Origin: a virus
Virus record (IMG/VR): IMGVR_UViG_3300009068_000150
Span: 1-28,126 of that record
DNA length: 28,126 bases
Direction: 5' to 3' (one strand)
The position numbers and the translations under genes are program-made. The notes under the pieces are model-generated. The model saw only the letters and a list, made by a program, of their open reading frames with translations, searched no databases and was not told the origin of the DNA. This document shows, in pieces, positions 1 to 7,298 of this stretch (within the stretch, counting starts at the first letter, position 1; each line of letters begins with the position of its first letter).

Positions 1-1892
1 CCTGCGCTGTAGGTGTCTATGTAGTCAGTGGTTGTTACTTCAGCGTCAGTAGTGTTGAGCAATAAATATGGATCGTTACCAGCAATAATGCCACGGGCTG
101 AGTCCCACACATACCAGTCTCCACCAGTAGCGTCATTACGTTTTATCAGTACAAATCTAGCCCCACCTGTGAAGCCGCAATCAATTTGCTTAGTAGTTCC
201 ATTTCCTGTGTAGGAGCCTACTTTAGAAACACCAGCGCAAGTGGCAAATAAATATGCAACAAATGTATCGCCTGACCCATTTACTGCCGCTATTCCGCCT
301 ACTGAAAATACAGAAGAAGTTGGTGCGGTACTATTCCAAGTATTTACGTTGTTGGTTTCGCCACCAGTAGAATTAAGATTAATATAATATGCTTCTGGAG
401 TTGTCCCTCCGTTAAGACCTATGTGGTAAACAAACCAAGACGCATTACTTACACTACGTTTTTTAACAATGCACATTTGAGGCGCAACACCCAAGTTGTG
501 TGTTATTGTTCTCGCCGTTAAAGTCCCCGTATAGCAAACCTCATCAAAAAACGATGGGGCTCTCTTCAGAAATTGCGCTACGTATGTATAAGCAAGATTT
601 GTGTAGTCTCCATATGCTGTTCCATAAGTGACACCATCCATATCAAATGAACGAATGTAGTAACCAGCAGTATTGCCTTCTGCGTCTGTGGAGTCAGAAA
701 AAACATATGCAGTACCACCACGCAACCTATCCATCCAAGTAAAGTGAAATCCACCACCGCCGTTGCGTGCTTTTGTTAAAGCTAAATCAGGTGAAAATCC
801 CGCACCCGAAATTACTTGTCCAGCAGTGTTTACTCCGTTATAAGTAATGGTTTTATACACACTTGTACCCGTAGTAGGCACTTTCATCGGGCCACGGCGT
901 ATGGCTATGTAGATGATTGTTCCGTTTGCAGGGCCAGAACCGCTAACACACACAAAACCAGTTGCAGTAGGATAAACATTAGGGCCTCCTGCGGATGATT
1001 CTGCATATGATTGATTTGGATATAGTCTTTGTGAATCTGTGACACTTGCACCACGCATGTTATCTACAAGTTGCCAATTCCCACTTCCAGTTGATTTCCA
1101 AAGAATCCATTGAGGCTCATAACCAAGCGTTGCTGTCCAGTTTCCGCTTGAATCAGTAGAAGCAGACCCACAGCTAATCACATTGTCAGTACCCGTCAGA
1201 CCAAAGCCCCCTGCGTCATGGGCGAATAGGTAGGCTACGTAGGTTGCGCCATTGCCAAATCCAAAATCAGTTAAATTAAAATTAAAAGTTGTACTTGTTA
1301 CGCTATTAGAAAGCGTAAAGTTGGCAGCAGCGTTGGTTTGGTTTAGATAAATTACCTGAGTTGGAATTGAACGGTGGTAAACAAACCAGCCATCTGCTTG
1401 TCCAACACCTTTAATCATAATTACAGCAGGAGCAGACCCTAAGCTATGGTTAATTGTTTGATATCCTGAAGTCCCCGACTGCGTAAACGTCACAACATCA
1501 AAAAACTTAGGCTGCTTGCGGAATGTCCATGAGGCAAAGGTATCACCTGAATTGGTGTAACCCGCTGAGTCTGCAACAACAGTAAAACCATTGGAATTAA
1601 ATGAGGGTGCTCCACCATCGTTGCTACTTGCGCCTGTGGAGTTGGAACTAAGTCTATTTGTTGGCCCCCTAACTGTGTCAATCAAATTATGCTGAAACGC
1701 AGTGGTTCTACATTTAATCCAAACCAATCCACCCTTGGTAGACAAGTCAATGCCATTTGTGATGGTCTGTGTAGAGCCATTACCTGTATACAGATAAGTC
1801 GAGAACACATCCTCAATATACGTTGGCACAACAGCCGCGCCACCGCCGTAGGCATCGTAACTAGCTGCACCGCTTGTAGCTTGTAATGGCAT
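1..1892 (-). CDS. Tail/fibre surface protein, DUF7483-like repeats (3' end outside window)
   Basis: The frame is open from an ATG at 1892 to the left edge, giving at least 630 residues without a stop. The protein is rich in Gly, Thr, Ser and aromatic residues and is built of divergent repeats. A unit with a 'TINHSLGSAPAVIMIK...WFVYHR' pattern near residues 140-235 recurs near 454-553 as 'TITHNLGVAPQMCIVKK...WFVYH', each ending in AYLFA. From about 563 a second unit type begins (VGSYTGNG, then CGFTGGARFVLIKR and DWYVWDSARG). This resembles what I recall as the DUF7483 tail-protein domain of environmental phages. It lies 4 bases after the fibre gene, with AAGG about 10 bases before the ATG. I infer a distal tail or receptor-contact protein. 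The family name is from memory; the repeats are directly visible. Confidence 0.8.
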   Translation of the reverse strand, partial: MPLQATSGAASYDAYGGGAAVVPTYIEDVFSTYLYTGNGSTQTITNGIDLSTKGGLVWIKCRTTAFQHNLIDTVRGPTNRLSSNSTGASSNDGGAPSFNSNGFTVVADSAGYTNSGDTFASWTFRKQPKFFDVVTFTQSGTSGYQTINHSLGSAPAVIMIKGVGQADGWFVYHRSIPTQVIYLNQTNAAANFTLSNSVTSTTFNFNLTDFGFGNGATYVAYLFAHDAGGFGLTGTDNVISCGSASTDSSGNWTATLGYEPQWILWKSTGSGNWQLVDNMRGASVTDSQRLYPNQSYAESSAGGPNVYPTATGFVCVSGSGPANGTIIYIAIRRGPMKVPTTGTSVYKTITYNGVNTAGQVISGAGFSPDLALTKARNGGGGFHFTWMDRLRGGTAYVFSDSTDAEGNTAGYYIRSFDMDGVTYGTAYGDYTNLAYTYVAQFLKRAPSFFDEVCYTGTLTARTITHNLGVAPQMCIVKKRSVSNASWFVYHIGLNGGTTPEAYYINLNSTGGETNNVNTWNSTAPTSSVFSVGGIAAVNGSGDTFVAYLFATCAGVSKVGSYTGNGTTKQIDCGFTGGARFVLIKRNDATGGDWYVWDSARGIIAGNDPYLLLNTTDAEVTTTDYIDTYSA

Positions 1893-1896
1893 CTTT

Positions 1897-3414
1897 TTAA
1901 GCCTTAAATTGTGTGTTGCTTGCTAAGACAGTAAAGGTTGCACTGCCTGTTTTAATGATGAGATAGCGGTAACTATCGATGCCACTTGCATTACCAGCAG
2001 TAGGCGCACCACCCAACCAGCGTGTAGTCACACCTGTAGCAGTGCCATCAACTTGTACAGCACTGTTGTAGTAAGCTGTAGCGCCTTGAGTCACCAAGAA
2101 AGCCACAGTCATTGATTGACCTGTAGACATCAACGTATTCAATGAAGTACCGCTGGAGGCTCTGAAGTTGACAGTCCAGTTAGCACTTGCGTTGCTGGTG
2201 TAGTACAGCACTGACTGTGTGGTGATGTCGTAGTTAATCGTGCCAGTAGCCGCTGTAGCTGAGACTGTTGCTACTTCTGCCGCATCATTCAGAACAATAG
2301 CTGTTGCTGATGATGTTCCTGAGAATGTCTGTGTACCTGTAAATGTGTTGGCAACATTGACAACAGCAATATTAGCCGCCGCCAAAGTGGTTTGACCAGT
2401 ACCACCATTGGCAATTGGCAAAGTACCAGTAACACCTGTAGTTAAAGGCAATCCAGTTGCATTTGTTAACGTACCGCTTGTTGGCGTACCCAATATAGGT
2501 GTAACCAGTGTGGGGCTTGTTGACAATACAGTATTGCCAGAGCCAGTAGAAGTTGTGACTCCAGTACCTCCATTGGCTACTGCCAATGTTCCAGCAAGGG
2601 TAATAGTGCCAGCACTTGTAACTGGTCCACCGCTTGTAGTCAGTCCAGTTGTGCCGCCCGATACAGCCACGCTGGTAACAGAGCCAGAGCCTGGTCCTGT
2701 AAACGCAATTTGAATCGATCCAGCGCCTGGCGTAATGGTCACACCAGAGCCTGCCGTCAAAGATGCCTTAGTCAGAGTATTTCCAGTGCTGTTACCAATA
2801 AGTAATTGACCATCGGTGTAGCTAGTCTGTCCAGTGCCGCCGTTGGCTACTGCCAATGTTCCAGTAACGGCAGTGGCTAAAGGAATGCCTGTCGCCGCAC
2901 CTGTGCCGCCGTTGGCGACTGGCAGAATACCAGTGACGCCGGTGGTTAAAGGAAGTCCTGTGGCATTTGTCAGCACAGCCGCAGAGGGTGTACCCAAAGC
3001 AGGAGTCACCAAGGTAGGTGAATTGGTGAATACCAAATTGCCTGTGCCTGTTTCATCGGTTACAGCGGCGGCTAAGTTTGCACTTGATGGCGTAGCCAAA
3101 AAGGTAGCCACGCCAGTGCCAAGACCGCTAACACCTGTTGAGATCGGCAAGCCTGTGGCATTTGTCAATGTGGCTGATGTCGGTGTGCCAAGCACAGGAG
3201 TTACAAGTGTGGGGCTGGTAGACAATACATTATTGCCAGAGCCTGTACTTGTACCGACACCAGTTCCACCCTTAGTAACTTTTAGAAGTGGACCAGCATC
3301 AAACAATGCGTCAATTAAATCAAGGTCATTGTTGACCTTAGTACCCCAAGTGTTTGAGCTTGCACCTACCTCTGGCTTTGTCAGCAGTAGGTTGGTGGTG
3401 GTGGTATCTGCCAT
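1897..3414 (-). CDS. Repetitive tail fibre protein
   Basis: A 505-residue protein with a short N-terminal head (residues 1-45, [19 protein letters not shown]), which in many phages begins fibre proteins and may attach to the tail. It is followed by low-complexity Gly/Thr/Ser/Val repeats to about residue 342. Three large modules contain [20 protein letters not shown] and TGV.G, and several carry (V/I)ANGGTG. The C-terminal 150 residues are less repetitive ([22 protein letters not shown]) and look like a beta-rich tip domain. A good ribosome site (AAGGAT, spacing about 6) precedes the ATG. It lies 9 bases after the adaptor gene and 4 bases before the next tail gene. No enzymatic motif is visible. 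Beta-helical fibre structure is inferred from composition. Confidence 0.82.
   Translation of the reverse strand: MADTTTTNLLLTKPEVGASSNTWGTKVNNDLDLIDALFDAGPLLKVTKGGTGVGTSTGSGNNVLSTSPTLVTPVLGTPTSATLTNATGLPISTGVSGLGTGVATFLATPSSANLAAAVTDETGTGNLVFTNSPTLVTPALGTPSAAVLTNATGLPLTTGVTGILPVANGGTGAATGIPLATAVTGTLAVANGGTGQTSYTDGQLLIGNSTGNTLTKASLTAGSGVTITPGAGSIQIAFTGPGSGSVTSVAVSGGTTGLTTSGGPVTSAGTITLAGTLAVANGGTGVTTSTGSGNTVLSTSPTLVTPILGTPTSGTLTNATGLPLTTGVTGTLPIANGGTGQTTLAAANIAVVNVANTFTGTQTFSGTSSATAIVLNDAAEVATVSATAATGTINYDITTQSVLYYTSNASANWTVNFRASSGTSLNTLMSTGQSMTVAFLVTQGATAYYNSAVQVDGTATGVTTRWLGGAPTAGNASGIDSYRYLIIKTGSATFTVLASNTQFKA
2389..3279. repeat. Imperfect in-frame repeats in the fibre gene
   Basis: The central fibre gene consists of diverged modules of roughly 45-55 codons. 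The module core, SPTLVTP then LGTP, TNATGLP and TGV, occurs at about residues 65-97, 130-162 and 299-330. Shorter copies of ANGGTG lie around 167, 189, 279 and 335. The bases are similar enough between copies for recombination. The antisense strand of these repeats stays open over long stretches, producing spurious Val/Pro-rich frames. Confidence 0.8.
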
Positions 3415-3423
3415 TTTTAATCC

Positions 3424-4047
3424 TTAACCAAAAGTTTTTGCGCGGGTTAAGAGCTTGCCGCCAGAGGTTGCGCCTCGGTCATCGGCCAACTGCAAATCGC
3501 TCAACGCACGCTCATAAAGAGATGACCACACTGGAATTCTTGCATCGTCTAGCAAATATGGCGCTGCTTGCAAAAGCGAGCCATAGAGGTAAACATCAGG
3601 ACTTGATGTTAAAAGAAAATTGGTGGCTACGCTTGTGGATAGCTTGTTGAGCTTTGCAAAATACACAATCTCTGATGCGTAAGATGCGTCAGGTGTCGGC
3701 ACAAAACGAAACTCAGTGCCAATAACAGTGAAATACTTAGGCCGACCACTTCCAATGTCTATGGTTGACTGCTCATCCAAAGAGTCCATTGTCATAAACG
3801 TCAAAGGCGTGATTGGATTTGTACCAGTCAACTTGAGCGTCCTGACCTCTAGAAAGTCAGCAGGCGTTGATTCAAACTGTGCGTCAATCGTCAAAGTTGT
3901 TCGCGTAAGCATTTGGCGTGTACGCAACTGACGCTCAATTTGAGCCTCGCTCAAAGAGATAAAGTCAGGAATTTGAGTCGTTAGATCAGTCCTGTTCAGC
4001 CAGTCTGCAATGGATGCCTTCAGCTCTGTATATGTAGTAAGTGCCAT
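3424..4047 (-). CDS. Head-tail adaptor-like protein (phage adaptor, gp6-like)
   Basis: A 207-residue protein. I chose the ATG at 4047 (MALTTYTELKASI) rather than the in-frame start 14 codons earlier, because it forms a TAATG overlap with the upstream stop and has a purine-rich site (AGAGGAAAAGG) in front. The N-terminus (YTELKASIADWLNRTDL, then IPDFISLSEAQIERQLR) is typical of podovirus adaptor or connector proteins that dock below the portal. The C-terminal half has LLQAAPYLLDDARIPVW and a helix with YERALSDLQLADDRG, also common in this group. Position after the capsid gene and before the fibres fits a connector role. The assignment rests on remembered family patterns; no structure-level proof is possible here. 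Confidence 0.75.
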   Translation of the reverse strand: MALTTYTELKASIADWLNRTDLTTQIPDFISLSEAQIERQLRTRQMLTRTTLTIDAQFESTPADFLEVRTLKLTGTNPITPLTFMTMDSLDEQSTIDIGSGRPKYFTVIGTEFRFVPTPDASYASEIVYFAKLNKLSTSVATNFLLTSSPDVYLYGSLLQAAPYLLDDARIPVWSSLYERALSDLQLADDRGATSGGKLLTRAKTFG

Positions 4048-4703
4048 TAGGTAACCTTTTCCTCTTCTTGGATTTGACGCATCACCCAAGTATGGTCATG
4101 CTTAAACTCAAACATCCCAATGTGTCCAATTTCTTTAGACACATCATGGTCAACCCATATCTTAAAGCCTGCTTCCCTTGCTTTATTACAAAAGAAAACA
4201 TCTTCTCCAATGTAACCGCGTTTGTCATGTCTCCAAGGTGTTTCAAACCAAGGCTCTGACAACGCCGCAAATACATTGGCCTTAATCAGCATTACGCCCA
4301 TGCCAACCGAGCCAACTTCTTGCAAGCCAGTTGATTCGGGCATCGAATACACCAACTCACGCTCGCCATTTTCTTTGTAAATCTGTGCAGTGGGTCCTGT
4401 AGGCATACGCCGTCTAGCGCAGTTGGTAGCAACAATGTCCACATCATGCGCCAGCAAACGCTCAATCATGTCCTGTGGAAACCGCATATCTGAATCAATA
4501 AAAAGCACATGAGTGCATTTTTCACGCATCGCATCCAAGCACAACTCAGCTCTCTGATTAGCAATCAAAGTACCTTGCGAGATTTTTAAGCTAACAGCGT
4601 CATTGGTGTTTAACGTGTGATAAGCCACCATATTAACTAGGTCATAAGTAAACATGGTGTGAACCATGTCTCTTGCTGGTGTTGCTAACGCAATGTATTT
4701 CAT
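4047..4703 (-). CDS. GT-A type glycosyltransferase in the structural operon
   Basis: A 218-residue protein with the hallmarks of a GT-A fold sugar transferase. The N-terminus is a beta strand (KYIALATPARD), followed by LIANQRAEL near 46-54. THVLFIDSDMRF at 64-75 carries a DXD-type metal/nucleotide-sugar motif (D70-S-D72). GSVGMGVMLI lies near 131-140, GYIGEDVFFC around 163-172 contains the likely catalytic acidic residues, and a conserved His lies in the IGHIG segment near 192-196. No membrane segment or signal is visible, so it should act in the cytoplasm. It overlaps the preceding gene by 4 bases (ATGA) and the adaptor gene by 1 base (TAATG), so it is translated with structural genes. Its substrate, whether virion protein, DNA or host glycan, cannot be told. 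Confidence 0.8.
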   Translation of the reverse strand: MKYIALATPARDMVHTMFTYDLVNMVAYHTLNTNDAVSLKISQGTLIANQRAELCLDAMREKCTHVLFIDSDMRFPQDMIERLLAHDVDIVATNCARRRMPTGPTAQIYKENGERELVYSMPESTGLQEVGSVGMGVMLIKANVFAALSEPWFETPWRHDKRGYIGEDVFFCNKAREAGFKIWVDHDVSKEIGHIGMFEFKHDHTWVMRQIQEEEKVT

Positions 4704-5014
4704 ACTTGTCCTGGTCGTACACGAAAAAATTTATTCTCAGGGTCATTGAGCCAACGCTTCATGTACTCCTGATCTTCCAGCTTACCCTCTGCTTTTAACT
4801 GAGAATATATAGACATAGGAATGCTTGCAACGCGGTGGAATTCACCCTTCCAACCAGCACGTTCATCAACCATGTTGAACTCTTGCTTGTTCTCTTCAAT
4901 GATGTCAGTTATATCCTGTTGCGTCTGAATCGTTGCCTCATCAGTCTCATCGTTGTAGTGCCAGTAGCGCGTGATGCCCTGATCTTTGTCTTCGTTAAAT
5001 ATTCTTTTTTCCAT
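4700..5014 (-). CDS. Hypothetical small acidic protein after the capsid gene
   Basis: A 104-residue, acidic, soluble protein that I cannot assign. It is rich in Glu, Asp, Gln and Trp (RYWHYNDETDEATIQTQQD, then ERAGWKGEFHRVASIP, then WLNDPENKFFRVRPGQV). It contains no Cys and no membrane segment. Proteins of similar look occur between capsid and connector genes in podoviruses, so a minor head or connector role is possible but unproven. The start is odd: the ATG lies only 2 bases after the T-tract of a strong terminator and has no ribosome site at normal spacing; the only GGAG is inside the hairpin stem. The next in-frame Met is residue 48, so no better start exists. Expression may depend on terminator read-through. 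Confidence 0.65.
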   Translation of the reverse strand: MEKRIFNEDKDQGITRYWHYNDETDEATIQTQQDITDIIEENKQEFNMVDERAGWKGEFHRVASIPMSIYSQLKAEGKLEDQEYMKRWLNDPENKFFRVRPGQV

Positions 5015-5016
5015 GT

Positions 5017-5040
5017 AAAAAAGGGGGGATTTCTCCCCCC
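5017..5040 (-). terminator. Rho-independent terminator after the capsid gene
   Basis: Read on the minus strand there are six G, a six-base loop (AGAAAT), six C, then six T. The stem is 6 bp of pure G-C and the T-tract follows immediately. It lies 16 bases past the capsid stop and directly abuts the next gene's start codon. This would let capsid mRNA end here while a fraction reads through to the downstream tail genes. Confidence 0.85.
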
Positions 5041-5056
5041 TCTCCCTTTGCTTCGT

Positions 5057-6019
5057 TTAAGAAGTGATCAAGTCTGCTGCCAGACCATGAGCGTTTTCTG
5101 CCAAGACTTTGTGGCCCCACTCGACCAAAAGCATACGCTTCTCAGCGTCACCAGTCTTTGCCAACTCAGTTTGTTGGTAAGGACGCAGGACAGTCATCTT
5201 TGCATACTCGGGATCAAGCACCCAAGCGTCACGCTCGCGCTGGAAACGGTTGGGAACGACTTGAACTTGACCAAAATCGCTGACGTAAATGTCTGCTGCA
5301 CCAATAATGGTTGCAGGACGATCACCGCCATTGATGTTGTAGCGAGCAGATGCGATGCCAGAGAAACCTGACACGCGTTGCTTGTTGACAGGACCAACCA
5401 TCAAAATCTTAGGTGTACCGCCTTGTGTCCATGTCTTTTGAATCACATTCTTGAGAATGGTTTCAGTGAAAGTACGAACTGTGCCGTCAGTGCGAGCTGA
5501 GTTAGGCAAGGTGGTGTAGCTAGGATTTACGCCGTTGGTGGTGTCATAGTCCACGTTGGTCTTGATGAAAGCCTGCAAAGAGGCAGTTACGCGAGCTGTG
5601 GTGGTGTTACCGGCAACAGCAATGCCGCCGTTCAACATCACAAACTCTTGGTCACGCTTCAACTCAGAACCGCGCTTGGCGATCTGATAAGCCAACTCAG
5701 AACGGCGGCCTGCTTTGTTGACAATTTCTTCAGTGTTCGACAAGACAATAGTCTTGCGTGAAATCTGAGCGTAGTTAGTCAAACGAACAGTAGCTGTGAC
5801 TGAGTTAAAGGTTACATCATCACCTTCCAACTGAGCATTAGCGGCAGCAGAATCTAATGAATCTGTTTGCCATTCAAACAAAGTATTGGTGATGTTTTCA
5901 CGTCCAATGTTGGATGTGTAGGGGGTTTCTTCGGGAGAAATGTTTGTGATCACATTGCTCAAATCTTCACGAATACCCTTTGCAGAGTAGGTCGTGAACG
6001 TGTTCGTTACGATAGCCAT
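5057..6019 (-). CDS. Major capsid protein, SU10/DUF5309 type
   Basis: A 320-residue protein matching the SU10-type (DUF5309) HK97-fold capsid family as I know it. The N-terminus has AKGIREDLSNVITNISPEETPYTSNIG, the family signature, and the next segment covers FEWQTDSL and ARL-like strands (TATVRLTNYAQISRKTIVLS). The long-helix region RRSELAYQIAKRGSELKRDQEF follows, with the C-terminal part (VQVVPNRFQRERDAWVLDPEY, then LRPYQQTELAKTGDAEKRMLLVEW) characteristic of the P-domain and A-domain end. Length is normal for the family. It has a good ribosome site (AAGGAATTAAATC before ATG), lies 11 bases after the scaffold gene and is followed by a strong terminator. Function: forms the icosahedral shell of the head. 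Confidence 0.93.
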   Translation of the reverse strand: MAIVTNTFTTYSAKGIREDLSNVITNISPEETPYTSNIGRENITNTLFEWQTDSLDSAAANAQLEGDDVTFNSVTATVRLTNYAQISRKTIVLSNTEEIVNKAGRRSELAYQIAKRGSELKRDQEFVMLNGGIAVAGNTTTARVTASLQAFIKTNVDYDTTNGVNPSYTTLPNSARTDGTVRTFTETILKNVIQKTWTQGGTPKILMVGPVNKQRVSGFSGIASARYNINGGDRPATIIGAADIYVSDFGQVQVVPNRFQRERDAWVLDPEYAKMTVLRPYQQTELAKTGDAEKRMLLVEWGHKVLAENAHGLAADLITS

Positions 6020-6030
6020 GATTTAATTCC

Positions 6031-7023
6031 TTATTTCAAAAGTTGGAAGATTGCATTGGCCGCATCATCGACACGGCCAGTTTTCGCGACGCGCTGTTGT
6101 GCGCGAACTGCCTCAGTATTATTTGAGATTCGCCCTGCTGCACCAGGCTTGGCAGGCCGAGGGCCGTTGTTTGTCACTGGCTTGATGTTGCCCCTCTTGG
6201 ACATCATCTGGTCGTAGAGTGCCGCCTTACGCAACATCAAGACCGCCCTGTGATCCACCACATTTTTCAGCTCATCTGGCGTGAATCCAATCTTTTGACC
6301 GAATTCAACAAGCAAAGCCTTTTCAGCTTGAGCCTTTTTAGCGTCTTTCCAATCAGGAATAGCCGCCAATAAAGCCTCCTGCTCATGCTGTAATTTCTGT
6401 TGCATGAACTGTGCTTGCTCCTGCTGAGATAACTGATTAAGGCGCTGCTTTTCACTTTGAATAGCCGCCGCCTTCTCTTGGTTGTCACGCATCACCTCGC
6501 GCTGCCGTACCCACTCAATAGGGTCTTCGTTATAAAGACGATCCCAATCAATGTTTGGCTGCGCCACTTGCTGAACCTGTGCTTCTAACGCACTCAATAA
6601 CTGAGCGTATTGCTCACGTTCGGCACGCACTGCCTGCAACTCACCCTCGGTCTGCTTTCGCACCTCGGCAATTTGCTGCGTTTTGCGTGTGTAATCCTGA
6701 GTCCTTGAATATCCCTTTTGAAGCTCCTCTAGCGTCACATCGACTTCTTTGCCGTCAACTTTGACGGAGAAGACTTGTGGCTGTTCTTGCTCCTCGGTTT
6801 CCTCATCTAACTCGGATTGTTCGGTATCTGTTTCGCCGTCAGCCGCGTCTGCATCTGCTGATAACTCCTCGTCTACCGCCGCGCCCTCGTCGGGCGACTG
6901 CGCCTCGCGGTCTTCCTGTTGTCCCTCATCGGGCAGAAATCCCTCAAGTGCATTGGCTGCTTCAGCCACATTCATTGGACCTTGTACTGCACTGCCTGCT
7001 GGCGTTGGTGCGACTGTTTGCAT
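6031..7023 (-). CDS. Scaffold protein
   Basis: A 330-residue protein. The first ~85 residues are extremely acidic and low in complexity (repeated Asp/Glu/Ala, e.g. ELSADADAADGETDTEQSE). A short folded element follows (FSVKVDGKEVDVTLEELQKGYSRTQDYTRKTQQIAEV), a motif often seen in podovirus scaffolds. A long Gln/Glu/Arg-rich coiled coil spans about residues 118-220. The C-terminal part is basic (RPAKPGAAGRISNN, then QQRVAKTGRVDDAANAIFQLLK), fitting a capsid-binding helix. It lies directly between the portal-side gene and the capsid gene, the usual scaffold position. Role: internal assembly core for the procapsid. I see no protease motif in it. Confidence 0.85.
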   Translation of the reverse strand: MQTVAPTPAGSAVQGPMNVAEAANALEGFLPDEGQQEDREAQSPDEGAAVDEELSADADAADGETDTEQSELDEETEEQEQPQVFSVKVDGKEVDVTLEELQKGYSRTQDYTRKTQQIAEVRKQTEGELQAVRAEREQYAQLLSALEAQVQQVAQPNIDWDRLYNEDPIEWVRQREVMRDNQEKAAAIQSEKQRLNQLSQQEQAQFMQQKLQHEQEALLAAIPDWKDAKKAQAEKALLVEFGQKIGFTPDELKNVVDHRAVLMLRKAALYDQMMSKRGNIKPVTNNGPRPAKPGAAGRISNNTEAVRAQQRVAKTGRVDDAANAIFQLLK

Positions 7024-7037
7024 GGTCTATTTCCTAA

Positions 7038-7298
7038 TTAAACAATATTTTTGGTTGCGCGTTCAATGGCACGTTGTGCCACCTTGCCGTTGTCCACCAT
7101 CTTGGTGACCTCAATGCGGAAGTTTTCAATAGCCTTTAGCATTGACCACGCTAACTCGCGTTTTGCGCTTTCTTCAGGTTTACTGGATTCAAAAACCCAA
7201 TATTGGTCATTTCGCATCTTTTCCAAAATTCCCGAAAAGACCTCGTCATTGGCTAATTGGTTAGCTTTTTGGCCTTTGCGTAATGCGTCTTCGTTCAT
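7038..7298 (-). CDS. Hypothetical small helical protein between portal and scaffold
   Basis: An 86-residue protein, mostly charged helix (NEDALRKGQKANQLANDEVFSGIL, later SAKRELAWSMLKAIENFRIEVTKMVDNG). There is no Cys, signal or membrane segment. It overlaps the portal stop by 4 bases (ATGA), so translation is probably coupled to the portal gene. Genes of this size at this place are common in podoviruses with SU10-type capsids. A role as a minor head or connector protein is inferred from position only. Confidence 0.7.
   Translation of the reverse strand: MNEDALRKGQKANQLANDEVFSGILEKMRNDQYWVFESSKPEESAKRELAWSMLKAIENFRIEVTKMVDNGKVAQRAIERATKNIV

Noticed and set aside
1490-1870. Two short minus-strand ORFs in other frames of the left tail gene
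   Set aside because: The frame starting at 1892 stays open to the edge with clear repeat domains, so these are shadows.
2408-3427. Long plus-strand open frames rich in Val/Pro opposite the fibre gene
   Set aside because: They are the antisense of the fibre gene's Gly/Thr/Ala repeats, low in complexity, without ribosome sites; the minus frame has a clear fibre head and tip.
4048-4089. Upstream extension of the adaptor protein by 14 residues
   Set aside because: The internal ATG has a better ribosome site and a TAATG junction; the extension just covers the end of the previous gene.
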